DNA of 16,274 nt from Candidatus Segatella violae (GCA_002440225.1 DJSH01000022.1:27914-44187), one strand, 5' to 3'. Shown: positions 7,064-13,400, numbered from the stretch's first letter. Notes: generated by a model not told the origin, from the sequence alone. Translations and numbers: made by a program.

Positions 7064-7085
7064 GATTTTTGCATACCCCACACCC

Positions 7086-7123
7086 TATTATAAAAGAAAT
7101 ATATATATATTATTATATAATAA
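7086..7123. other. AT-rich tract ending in a perfect palindrome
   Basis: Thirty-eight bases with a single G, including an ATATAT run and the 14-bp palindrome TTATTATATAATAA (7110-7123). It is followed by the G-rich stretch GGAGGGGGAGA. It lies between two inverted GTTAAC repeats and just after the 22-bp direct-repeat array. Such tracts melt easily; together with the array this recalls an iteron origin, but that is inference. Confidence 0.6.
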
Positions 7124-7155
7124 GGTACGCAGGAGGGGGAGACCATCGAAATAAG

Positions 7156-7181
7156 AACTGTTAACTGTTAACTCTGTTGAC
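7156..7181 (-). repeat. GTTAAC dispersed repeat, copy 4 (permuted)
   Basis: Minus-orientation copy in which the order of the three hexamers is changed: read on the minus strand it runs GTCAAC, GTTAAC, GTTAAC, rather than GTTAAC, GTCAAC, GTTAAC. The rest of the gap to 7282 shows nothing I recognise. Confidence 0.75.
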
Positions 7182-7282
7182 GTTTTTCAAACTTTGCAAT
7201 GTTTTGTCGGTTCGATAATCAATAAGACATACGGTTATTTTAAAGTGTTAATCCCGTTTAACATAACTCTGCAAGCCAAAAC

Positions 7283-7313
7283 TTGGAAGTTGGAAAAAAT
7301 CGTGTTATCTTTG
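7283..7313 (+). promoter_or_regulatory. Promoter of the primase-helicase-like gene
   Basis: TTGG (7283-7286), 19 bp, then TATCTTTG (7306-7313) matches the Bacteroidetes form TTTG-N19/20-TAnnTTTG with one -33 mismatch. A start near 7320 would give a leader of about 65 nt. That leader holds the small inverted repeat ATCG-ctaaaaa-CGAT. Confidence 0.8.
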
Positions 7314-7384
7314 CGGCCGATTTAGTCTTATGCTAGATTGATCGCTAAAAACGATTATTGTAAAACACTTAAAACTTTAAAATT

Positions 7385-9925
7385 ATGGAAAAGAAATTAT
7401 CTTACGACCAGTGCAAGCAGATGAGCAGCCGTCTCATCGCCATGAACAGCAACCGCAACGGCAACAAGGGGCAGATTTCAACCTATCTCCTCGACTACTA
7501 CACCGAACTGACCAAGCAACCTTGGCTTGCCCAGCTCGTGGGGCAGATTCGTGACCTCACCCAGAAGCAGAACCTCATGCTCGTGGTAGAGCAGAAGGAG
7601 GGCGAGGACGAGAATGACCTCTTCATAAAGATGCAGGCCATCAAGCAGACTGACGCCTACAAGCAACTCGCCAAACAAGTCGAGGGCTTGAAGAAGCAGC
7701 TCCCGTTCCGCTCGCCTCACTATTTCCACTTCCAGGACGACCATCGTGCCCAGAAGGCGATAGATGCCGAGGCTTTCACCTTCCAGACCACCGTAGACAT
7801 CGACAACCCCGACGAGGTGGAGGTGGCTGTGAAGAGAGCCCTGCTTCTGAATGGCTTCAACGATGGGGATATGGAAGTCCTCTTCCGCGATAAAATGTTC
7901 AAGCCCGAGGACATCGAGCTCTGGAGAGGCAAGGTGCTGCACATCGAACGCTCGGCTCGCAACAAGGCGCACATCGACATCCGCATCCCCGTGGGAATGA
8001 CCATCGCCGAGGCGCAGAGCCAGTTCTGCAAGCTCATCCTCGCCACCGAAGACCCTAGCTGCATCACCCCCGAGCGCATCATCTTCATCACCGACCACGC
8101 CAGCCAAATCTATACTGCCGACGACTGGTACAAGCGCCTGAGCGATGAGGAAATCGCAGAGCGTCGTGAGGCTTATCGCAAGAGAGGCCTCGACATCGAC
8201 GGCCGTCCGCTCGACTTGAATAGCAAGGGGACTCCAACCGTCGATTTCGAGCCAATCGAAACCGAGGAGGAGAAGGCGCGCAGGGCTGCCCAGCAGAAGC
8301 AATACGATCAGACCTACGAGGGCGTGCCATACGAGGAAATCGTCAAGGCCCTGGTGGAGCTGATGGGCGGAGCACCAGCCCAAGGCAACCGCAACAACTT
8401 CATCTATCGTGAGGCTTGCCTGCTGCGCTACATCTGCGATAGCGAAGCGGAGTGGATCAAGCAGGTCATCTTGATTTTCGGCGAGGATGAGAGCAAGGCT
8501 TTCCCTACCGTGGAGAGCGCTTGCAAGGTGGCTCAGTCGCCACAGATGCCCCAGTTGGTAAAGCAAGCCATAGAGATGGCTCGCAAGCGATTCATCGCCC
8601 AGCAAGCCACCGAGAAGGCGGGCATCTACGCCGACGTGCCTCCCCAGATGCCTGCCCGCCTGCCTAAGCTCATCAAGCTGCTCACCAGCAAGGTGCCTGC
8701 CGACTTCAAACCAGCCGTGGCGATGGCTGTGTTCCCTCCGCTTGCCGCCCATCTCAAGGGCGTGAACTTCCGATACATCGACAATCAGCTGCACGAGGCG
8801 GCGATGATGAACCTGTTGGTGGCTCCTATGTCTTCGGGCAAATCGCTCGTCAACGGACCTATCGACTGCATCATCCAAGACTTGGCTCAGCAGGACGAGG
8901 TGAACCGCCAGAAGGAGCAAGACTGGAAGGACGAGGTCAACACCATGGGCGACAACAAGAAGAAGCCTGTGCGCCCCGAGGGCATCTGCATCCGCATCGT
9001 ATCGCCCGACCTCACCCGTGCCGCTTACATCCAGCGTCTCGACGACGCCCAGAAGGCTGGCAACGCCTACCTCTACTGCAAGATGGACGAGGTGGACATG
9101 CTCAAGAAGTTCAACGACCCTAGCCAGCTCATCCGTCTCTGCTGGGACAACTCGGAGGACGGCCAGGAGCGCGTGGGCACCAAGAGCGTCACCGCCCGAG
9201 TGAAGACCCGCTTCAACTGGAACGCCAGCTCCACCATCGCCGTCACCCAGAAGTTTTTCTCGCTTCGTGAGGTGGCCGATGGAGCCGTGAGCCGCCTGTC
9301 GCTCTCCACCATCATTCGTCCCGACTTTGCGCCACGCCCAGTGGTGGGCGAGTACGACGCCGAGTTTAAGTCGCAGCTCCACGAGTATATCCAGCGTCTG
9401 AATGGTGCTTATGGCTTCGTAGATTGCAGGAAGGCTCGCCAGCTGGCTGAGCGCCTGGAGGCAGACATCATGGAGACCGCCCAGCTTGCCGACAACAAGG
9501 CCTACGCCGAGTTTGCCAAGCGTGCCTTGGCCAACGGCTATCGTCGCGCGATGGTGCTCTATCTGGCCAATGGCGAGAAGTGGGAGAAGTCGATGGACGA
9601 CTTCGTCAAGTGGAGCGTGATGTACGACCTGTGGTGCAAGATGCGCTTCTTCGGCAACCAGATGCAGGAGGCGATAGATGGCGACCATCGCAACGTGTGC
9701 CATGCAGGCCCTAGCAACCTCTTGGTGTTCGTGCCCGACACCTTCACGGCGGTGGAGATAGAGCAGGTGTACCTGATTCATGGCAAGAAGGGCCGCTTGG
9801 CGAGCTTGCTCTCCATGTGGGTGAAGCGTGGGCACATCGTGAAGAACATGGATGGCACCTATTCGAAGACCGAGCGCTTCATCGCCAAATATGGTCATTA
9901 TGGCACGCCAGGCGTGGCGGCTTGA
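7385..9925 (+). CDS. VirE_N (BT4734-like) / DUF3987 primase-helicase-like protein
   Basis: 846 aa. The N-terminal part (about 60-250) resembles the VirE_N/BT4734-like domain. It includes FTFQTTVDIDNPDEVE (131-146), whose D138/D140 pair could be the D-h-D metal site of an archaeo-eukaryotic-type primase, and AHIDIRIPVG (195-204). A helical middle region (about 315-410) is followed by a DUF3987-type P-loop ATPase. Walker A is APMSSGKS (480-487), the Walker B-like segment is YLYCKMDEVD (562-571, D568/E569), and VSRLSL with Arg637 lies at a possible arginine-finger position. I infer priming and unwinding of DNA; no biochemical role is known to me for this subgroup. It has its own promoter and likely terminator and no phage structural or integrase neighbours, so it is an orphan. 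Codon choice is strongly biased, as in the neighbouring housekeeping genes. Confidence 0.82.
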   Translation: MEKKLSYDQCKQMSSRLIAMNSNRNGNKGQISTYLLDYYTELTKQPWLAQLVGQIRDLTQKQNLMLVVEQKEGEDENDLFIKMQAIKQTDAYKQLAKQVEGLKKQLPFRSPHYFHFQDDHRAQKAIDAEAFTFQTTVDIDNPDEVEVAVKRALLLNGFNDGDMEVLFRDKMFKPEDIELWRGKVLHIERSARNKAHIDIRIPVGMTIAEAQSQFCKLILATEDPSCITPERIIFITDHASQIYTADDWYKRLSDEEIAERREAYRKRGLDIDGRPLDLNSKGTPTVDFEPIETEEEKARRAAQQKQYDQTYEGVPYEEIVKALVELMGGAPAQGNRNNFIYREACLLRYICDSEAEWIKQVILIFGEDESKAFPTVESACKVAQSPQMPQLVKQAIEMARKRFIAQQATEKAGIYADVPPQMPARLPKLIKLLTSKVPADFKPAVAMAVFPPLAAHLKGVNFRYIDNQLHEAAMMNLLVAPMSSGKSLVNGPIDCIIQDLAQQDEVNRQKEQDWKDEVNTMGDNKKKPVRPEGICIRIVSPDLTRAAYIQRLDDAQKAGNAYLYCKMDEVDMLKKFNDPSQLIRLCWDNSEDGQERVGTKSVTARVKTRFNWNASSTIAVTQKFFSLREVADGAVSRLSLSTIIRPDFAPRPVVGEYDAEFKSQLHEYIQRLNGAYGFVDCRKARQLAERLEADIMETAQLADNKAYAEFAKRALANGYRRAMVLYLANGEKWEKSMDDFVKWSVMYDLWCKMRFFGNQMQEAIDGDHRNVCHAGPSNLLVFVPDTFTAVEIEQVYLIHGKKGRLASLLSMWVKRGHIVKNMDGTYSKTERFIAKYGHYGTPGVAA

Positions 9926-9932
9926 AAGTGTG

Positions 9933-9989
9933 ATGTCCTGTTTTAGGACATATGGTGTCAAGCTTGATGCACTGTTTTAGTGCATCAAG
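9933..9989. other. Twin perfect hairpins with the same CTGTTTTAG apex
   Basis: ATGTCCT-gtttt-AGGACAT (9933-9951) and CTTGATGCACT-gtttt-AGTGCATCAAG (9963-9989) follow the primase-helicase stop codon. Their stems differ, but both end in CT-GTTTT-AG. GTGTCAAG directly repeats on either side of the second hairpin. Neither has a T-run after it. They may stabilise the 3' end or be protein-binding loops. Confidence 0.7.
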
Positions 9990-9995
9990 TGTCAA

Positions 9996-10043
9996 GGGAA
10001 CTGCCAAGATGTCTCATAAAGAGGCGATTTTGGCAGTTCTTTT
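9996..10043 (+). terminator. Probable terminator of the primase-helicase transcript
   Basis: GAACTGCCAA (9998-10007) pairs perfectly with TTGGCAGTTC (10030-10039), and TTTT follows. Two outer G·U pairs and an inner CTC/GAG pair extend the structure. The loop is long for a classic terminator. A further 7-bp hairpin, TTCTTGA...TCAAGAA, follows at 10051-10070. Confidence 0.65.
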
Positions 10044-10103
10044 CCGTCTCTTCTTGACCAAAATCAAGAAATCAGCGATATTCGAAAGAAAATGCCTAAA
10101 ATA

Positions 10104-10135
10104 TTTGTGTGCGCACACAAAAGGCATTACCTTTG
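10104..10135 (+). promoter_or_regulatory. Promoter with an 18-bp palindromic operator-like site
   Basis: TTTG (10104-10107), 20 bp, then TACCTTTG (10128-10135) is a full match to the Bacteroidetes promoter form. The -33 TTTG is the first half of a perfect 18-bp palindrome, TTTGTGTGCGCACACAAA (10104-10121). A second inverted pair, AATGCC (10091-10096) and GGCATT (10123-10128), encloses it. A dimeric regulator bound here would cover the -33 region. Transcription would start near 10142 and read through the micro-ORFs below. Confidence 0.8.
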
Positions 10136-10189
10136 CACTCGAAAAGAAGAAAGAAGGATAAAAGATTAGTAAAAAGGATAACTTCTGAG

Positions 10190-10279
10190 ATGGATTCGAG
10201 AGGCGACTCGAAAGAGACAACGCTTGATGAAATCGAGGATGGTGTTAGTTTAAAGATTGAGAAAGGAAAAAGATTATGA
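10190..10279 (+). CDS. Possible 29-aa leader ORF coupled to the first micro-ORF
   Basis: An ATG-initiated frame of 29 codons with a charged product (begins MDSRGDSKETT, ends KIEKGKRL). Its TGA overlaps the ATG of the next small frame as ATGA, which would couple their translation. No homologue is recognised and the second unit has only a much shorter counterpart (10482-10511, nine codons), so this may be leader RNA instead. A hairpin, TTCGAG-aggcga-CTCGAA (10195-10212), lies inside it. Confidence 0.35.
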   Translation: MDSRGDSKETTLDEIEDGVSLKIEKGKRL

Positions 10280-10368
10280 TGACATTCGGGATTATGACAG
10301 TAGCAGTAGTAGCATTCGCAGCAATCGCATGTGCAGGTATGAACCTCGGCATCAACAGCTGCAAGTAA
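10276..10368 (+). CDS. Small hydrophobic protein, micro-ORF 1
   Basis: 30 aa: MMTFGIMTVAVVAFAAIACA, then GMNLGINSCK. One predicted membrane-spanning stretch fills most of the peptide, followed by a short polar tail with a Cys-Lys end. The leader GAGAAAGGAAAAAGATT just before the ATG is nearly identical to that before micro-ORF 2 at 10505, which argues that both are real translated units. I do not recognise the family. It could be a membrane peptide, a type-I-toxin-like product or a small regulatory protein; none of these is demonstrated by the sequence. Confidence 0.55.
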   Translation: MMTFGIMTVAVVAFAAIACAGMNLGINSCK

Positions 10369-10504
10369 GCTACTCGCTATAGAGAAAGCAAAGAAAGCCT
10401 CGCAAGAGGCAAAGAAATTAAAGGTAAAGATTTAAAAGGATAACTTGAGGATGCTCCCTCGCAGGAGCTGAATCAAAATTAATGATTAGAGAAAGGAAAA
10501 GATT

Positions 10505-10585
10505 ATGTTAGTATTAGGAATGATTTTCGCAGTGGTTGTAGCTATGGTAGCTGAGGTTGGTGCAATAAGCAACAAGTTGGCTTAA
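10505..10585 (+). CDS. Small hydrophobic protein, micro-ORF 2
   Basis: 26 aa: MLVLGMIFAVVVAMVAEVGA then ISNKLA, ending in tandem TAA TAA. It is a single hydrophobic stretch, with the leader GAGAAAGGAAAAGATT directly before the ATG as for micro-ORF 1, 229 bp upstream. An upstream AAAAGGATAACTT is also shared by both units (10172 and 10434). The protein sequences are not closely similar, but the layout is that of a tandem pair. Two small hairpins (10397-10410 and 10453-10468) lie between the units. Confidence 0.55.
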   Translation: MLVLGMIFAVVVAMVAEVGAISNKLA

Positions 10586-10632
10586 TAAGCCGCACTGCAA
10601 AAGGTTTTTAGGTTATTAGTTAGTTTTAGAAT

Positions 10633-10763
10633 GGAGTCGAATGACATTTGAAGACTCCGAGTTTTTAACGCAGTAGGAAGCCAATGGGGCTTCCGAGTAA
10701 AAGATGGAGAGCCAAATGGGCTTTCCTGACGATGGATGGGAGCTGTTGAGGCTCCTTTTTTTT
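10633..10763 (+). ncRNA. Run of four stem-loops, candidate structured RNA or 3' UTR
   Basis: Four hairpins follow one another: GGAGTC/GACTCC (10633-10658), GGAAGCC-aatgg-GGCTTCC (10676-10694), GGAGAGCC-aaatg-GGCTTTCC with one G·U pair (10706-10726), and GGAGC-tgttgag-GCTCC with eight Ts (10739-10763). Stems 2 and 3 are near repeats of each other. With the earlier stems at 10195, 10397 and 10453, the transcript from the 10104 promoter would carry about seven hairpins in some 620 nt. No known RNA family is recognised. Confidence 0.5.
10739..10763 (+). terminator. Intrinsic terminator of the micro-ORF transcript
   Basis: GGAGC and GCTCC pair around a 7-nt loop and are followed directly by eight T residues. 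From here to the end of the M16 gene at 10941 there is only pyrimidine-rich DNA and a GTTAAC repeat. Confidence 0.82.
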
Positions 10764-10882
10764 GTGCCCTTTTTTCGTTTCTTTTTCGTTCCCCTTTGTT
10801 CTGTATCTGTGTGAAAACGAGGCGTTTAGATTTCTTGGAATCTTGTTTCCTATCAGTGTGAGAACGAGGTTCGGGAATGTCC

Positions 10883-10925
10883 AAACGAAAACGAACCGTT
10901 AACAGAGTCAACAGTTAACAGTTCG
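10883..10925 (-). terminator. Terminator of the M16 gene built on GTTAAC repeat copy 5
   Basis: The repeat copy spans 10898-10923. On the minus strand, CGAAC-t-GTTAAC, a 10-nt loop and GTTAAC-g-GTTCG form an 11-bp stem with one mismatch, followed by TTTTCGTTT. It begins 16 bp after the M16 stop codon and so should end that transcript. It lies between convergent transcripts. Confidence 0.75.
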
Positions 10926-10940
10926 AATTCTTATACTTCC

Positions 10941-12203
10941 TTATTTGAAAATCAGCGTGGTAAGCCTATCTTTGTTGAAAAGCTCCTTCGCCACGGCTAG
11001 CATCTGCTCGCTGGTGATTTCATCTACCTGCTCGTAGAGCCTATCAACATTTTTCTCCCAGCCATAGTGCAGGAAGCTCTTGCCGAAGTCGAGGGCGAAG
11101 TTCTCTCGGTTGTCGCAAGCCACACCAATCTGGCCCTTTATCTGCTTCTTGGCGGCTCTTAATTGCGCCTCGCTCAGGGGTTTCTCCATCAACTTATCTA
11201 GTTCGCGGCGCACCAGTCGCAGGCATCGTTTCACGTCATGCTCGTCGCATCCAAAGTAGATGCTCCAAGAGCCTGTGTCGCCATAAGCCACCATCGTGCT
11301 CTCCACGGTATAGACCAGTCCGTTGTGCTCTCTGAGGGCGAGGTTGAGCTTGGCGTTCATGCCCGGACCGCCCAGGATGTTGTTGAGCAGATAGAGCGGC
11401 ATTCGCCGGTCGTCGTGTACATCGTAGGCACGAGTGCCAATCATCACATGCGCCTGATGCGTGTTCTTCTCCATCACGATGGTCTGGCCCTCGATGTCGC
11501 CCACAGGTGAATTATTTTTAAGTCCCACAGATTTCACAGATGACACAGCTGAATCCGTAGGCGTTTCGGCGGATTTGCAATCCGCCGATGCTTTTTCCAA
11601 GAGTTTTACCAGTCGCTTGAAGTCGATGCCGCCGTAGGCGAAGAATATCGCATTGTCGGGTCGATAGAGCTTCTTGGTAAACCTCAGGGCATCCTCCGTC
11701 TTGAAGGCTCTCACCTGTTGGGTGGTGCCCAGGATATTATGTCCCAGCGGCGTGCCCTTGAAGAGAATATTCTCGAATTCATCGTATATCAGTTCGGCTG
11801 GCGAGTCGTTGTAACTCTCGATTTCATCGCAAATCACCTCCACCTCCTTGTCGATTTCCGCTTGCGGATAGACCGAGTGGAACACGATGTCGGAGAGCAA
11901 ATCCACGGCACGGGCGATGTGCTCCTTGAGGATGGCGGCATAATACACAGTGCCCTCCTTGTTGGTGTAGGCGTTGAGGTCGCCTCCCACGCTCTCCAGG
12001 CAGTTGAGAATGTGCCAAGCCTTGCGTCGCTCGGTGCCCTTGAAGGTGACGTGCTCGCAGAAGTGGGCCAGTCCCTCTTCGCCCGGCTCCTCGTCTCGGG
12101 TGCCAGCGTTAATCTGATAGCCGCAATACACCACCTTGCTGTCCGATGGCAGGTGGATGATGCGGAGTCCGTTCTTTAAAGTATAAGTATTGTATTTCAT
12201 CAT
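10941..12203 (-). CDS. M16 family zinc protease (pitrilysin-like)
   Basis: 420 aa, the size of a one-unit M16 protease. The inverted zinc motif HFCEH gives H47, E50 and H51, with the third ligand Glu127 in EVICDEI, so it should be active. A C-terminal M16 half follows (about 245-420, with LNNILGGPGMNAKLNLALREHNGLVY). A frame open to 12251 would add 16 residues, but the promoter lies inside that extension, so the start is taken at 12203 (or 12200, the adjacent Met codon). Residues about 205-235, in the linker between the two halves, are encoded by repeat DNA, with SADCKSAE from a palindromic repeat and SAVSSVKSV from a 9-bp tandem repeat. The gene is divergent from the PfkB kinase gene. Confidence 0.9.
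   Translation of the reverse strand: MMKYNTYTLKNGLRIIHLPSDSKVVYCGYQINAGTRDEEPGEEGLAHFCEHVTFKGTERRKAWHILNCLESVGGDLNAYTNKEGTVYYAAILKEHIARAVDLLSDIVFHSVYPQAEIDKEVEVICDEIESYNDSPAELIYDEFENILFKGTPLGHNILGTTQQVRAFKTEDALRFTKKLYRPDNAIFFAYGGIDFKRLVKLLEKASADCKSAETPTDSAVSSVKSVGLKNNSPVGDIEGQTIVMEKNTHQAHVMIGTRAYDVHDDRRMPLYLLNNILGGPGMNAKLNLALREHNGLVYTVESTMVAYGDTGSWSIYFGCDEHDVKRCLRLVRRELDKLMEKPLSEAQLRAAKKQIKGQIGVACDNRENFALDFGKSFLHYGWEKNVDRLYEQVDEITSEQMLAVAKELFNKDRLTTLIFK
11523..11588. repeat. Two repeat elements inside the M16 coding sequence
   Basis: CGGCGGATT-tgc-AATCCGCCG (11567-11587, extended by one T/A pair) belongs to the palindrome family found between genes at 2655, 2699 and 13338. Next to it, CACAG recurs at 11526, 11535 and 11544, a 9-bp tandem repeat. 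Both lie in frame in the domain linker of the protease. Nine bases per unit keeps the reading frame open. Confidence 0.8.
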
Positions 12204-12220
12204 TGTGTTCAATTCGCCTG

Positions 12221-12252
12221 CAAAGTTACATCGAAAATGTAATTTATCCAAA
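12221..12252 (-). promoter_or_regulatory. Promoter of the M16 protease gene
   Basis: On the minus strand, TTTG (12252-12249), 20 bp, then TAACTTTG (12228-12221) is a full match to the Bacteroidetes promoter. Transcription would begin near 12214, leaving a leader of about 11 nt before the ATG at 12203 and ruling out the upstream ATG at 12251. Confidence 0.8.
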
Positions 12253-12268
12253 ATATTAGGCTAATTAT

Positions 12269-12299
12269 TTTGATTTATCGACAAAAAGGTTTATCTTTG
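12269..12299 (+). promoter_or_regulatory. Promoter of the PfkB kinase gene
   Basis: TTTG (12269-12272), 19 bp, then TATCTTTG (12292-12299) is a full match. It is back-to-back with the M16 promoter, with only 16 bp between their -33 elements, so the two divergent genes could share a regulator. The leader is about 45 nt. Confidence 0.82.
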
Positions 12300-12352
12300 C
12301 TCCCATAATAATAAGTAGAGAAGAAAATAAAAGTCAAAGATACAAAAATACA

Positions 12353-13291
12353 ATGCGCAAAGTAATAGGAATAGGAGAGACCGTTCTCGACATCATCTTC
12401 AAGAACGGCAAGCCGATAGAGGCTGTGCCAGGTGGCTCATCGTTCAACGCCCTCATCTCGTTGGGGCGATCGGGAGTGAACTGCTCGTTCATCAGCGAGG
12501 CGGGCAATGACCGCATCGGCGAATATGTAATTCAGTTCTTGAGAGACAATGGGGTGAATGCCGACGACGTGAGCATCTTCCCAGAGTCGAAGTCGCCTAT
12601 CTCGTTGGCTTTCCTCGACGAGCAGAACAATGCCGACTACATCTTCTACAAGGATCATCCACACGACCAACTGGAGTTCTCCACTCCCGACATCCAACCG
12701 AACGACATCGTGCTCTTTGGCTCCTTCTTTGCCCTCAACCCAGTGGTTCGCCCCCAGGTGGCGGGATTCCTGGAGTATGCCAAGGAGCATGGTGCCATCA
12801 TCTATTACGACGTGAACTTCCGTGCCTCTCATCAGAACGAAATCATGAAGATTACGCCTAACTTGATAGAGAACCTGGAGTATGCCGACTTCGTGCGTGG
12901 AAGCCACGAGGACTTCGGTATCCTCTACAAGAAACCTGAGGCCGACAAGGTGTATAATGCCGAGATTAGCTTCTACTGCAAGAAGTTCATCTGCACCCAG
13001 GGCGCTGAGCCTGTGGAGGTGCGTGCCGAGAATGGTTTTGCCAAGAGCTATCCTTCGGAGAAGATGAAGACCGTGAGCACCATCGGGGCTGGCGATAACT
13101 TCAACGCTGGCTTCGTGTTCGGACTCATCAAGGACGGAATCACCCGCGAGGACATCGACCGAGGCTTGACCGAGGCGCAATGGGATAGTCTCTTGAAATC
13201 AGCCCAGGAGTTCTCCGCCGAGTGCTGCAAGGACATCTACAACTACGTGTCGAAGGACTTCGGTGAGAAAAAGAAGAAAGAACTTCGTTAA
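12353..13291 (+). CDS. PfkB/ribokinase-family carbohydrate kinase
   Basis: 312 aa, the usual size. These cytoplasmic kinases phosphorylate a sugar or related alcohol with ATP. The N-terminal substrate-binding signature is PGGSSFNALISLGRSG (26-41). The C-terminal signature STIGAGDNFNAGFVFGL (242-258) carries the anion hole and the catalytic base Asp248, so the enzyme should be active. The spacing fits fructokinase-like members, but the substrate cannot be assigned. The gene appears to be its own transcript. Its stop codon overlaps the start of a GTTAAC repeat. Confidence 0.92.
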   Translation: MRKVIGIGETVLDIIFKNGKPIEAVPGGSSFNALISLGRSGVNCSFISEAGNDRIGEYVIQFLRDNGVNADDVSIFPESKSPISLAFLDEQNNADYIFYKDHPHDQLEFSTPDIQPNDIVLFGSFFALNPVVRPQVAGFLEYAKEHGAIIYYDVNFRASHQNEIMKITPNLIENLEYADFVRGSHEDFGILYKKPEADKVYNAEISFYCKKFICTQGAEPVEVRAENGFAKSYPSEKMKTVSTIGAGDNFNAGFVFGLIKDGITREDIDRGLTEAQWDSLLKSAQEFSAECCKDIYNYVSKDFGEKKKKELR

Positions 13292-13311
13292 CAGGTCAAC
13301 AGTTAACAGTT
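13287..13311 (+). repeat. GTTAAC dispersed repeat, copy 6, overlapping the kinase stop
   Basis: Plus-orientation copy one base shorter than the others (spacer AGGTCAACA). The first GTTAAC supplies the TAA stop of the kinase. The GTTAAC arms can pair as in other copies, but only a weak T-rich stretch follows. Confidence 0.82.
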
Positions 13312-13337
13312 GATATTTGTAGGGGGAACGAAGGCTT

Positions 13338-13358
13338 CGGCGGATTTGTAATCCGCCG
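13338..13358. repeat. CGGATT...AATCCG palindromic repeat
   Basis: CGGCGGATT-tgt-AATCCGCCG, a perfect 9-bp stem with a 3-nt loop. It is the same element as the one inside the M16 gene, differing only in the loop. It lies in the 109-bp gap before the flavodiiron gene. No full promoter is seen in that gap; GATATTTG (13312-13319) is a one-mismatch -7. Confidence 0.8.
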
Positions 13359-13400
13359 AGTAAGCAAGGTTAGAGAAAGAATATTATAAACAAACAAACT

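Noticed and set aside
7478..9961. Very long open frame antisense to the primase-helicase-like gene (827 codons)
   Set aside because: It mirrors the codon-biased sense gene, its product is rich in His, Leu and Val without recognisable motifs, and the sense frame has a promoter and clear domains. Similar antisense frames over lepB, dapB and the flavodiiron gene have the same cause.
10582..10911. Minus-strand frame of 109 codons across the stem-loop region
   Set aside because: Its product is low-complexity basic sequence read from hairpins and a terminator, with no homology I recognise and no promoter.
6722..10940. Complete prophage or conjugative element
   Set aside because: No integrase, structural, relaxase or transfer genes and no clear attachment-site duplication are visible; only the primase-helicase-like gene hints at mobility.
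12204..12251. Upstream ATG start for the M16 gene
   Set aside because: The 16 extra residues lie over a full TTTG-N20-TAACTTTG promoter, and homology begins at the later Met codons.
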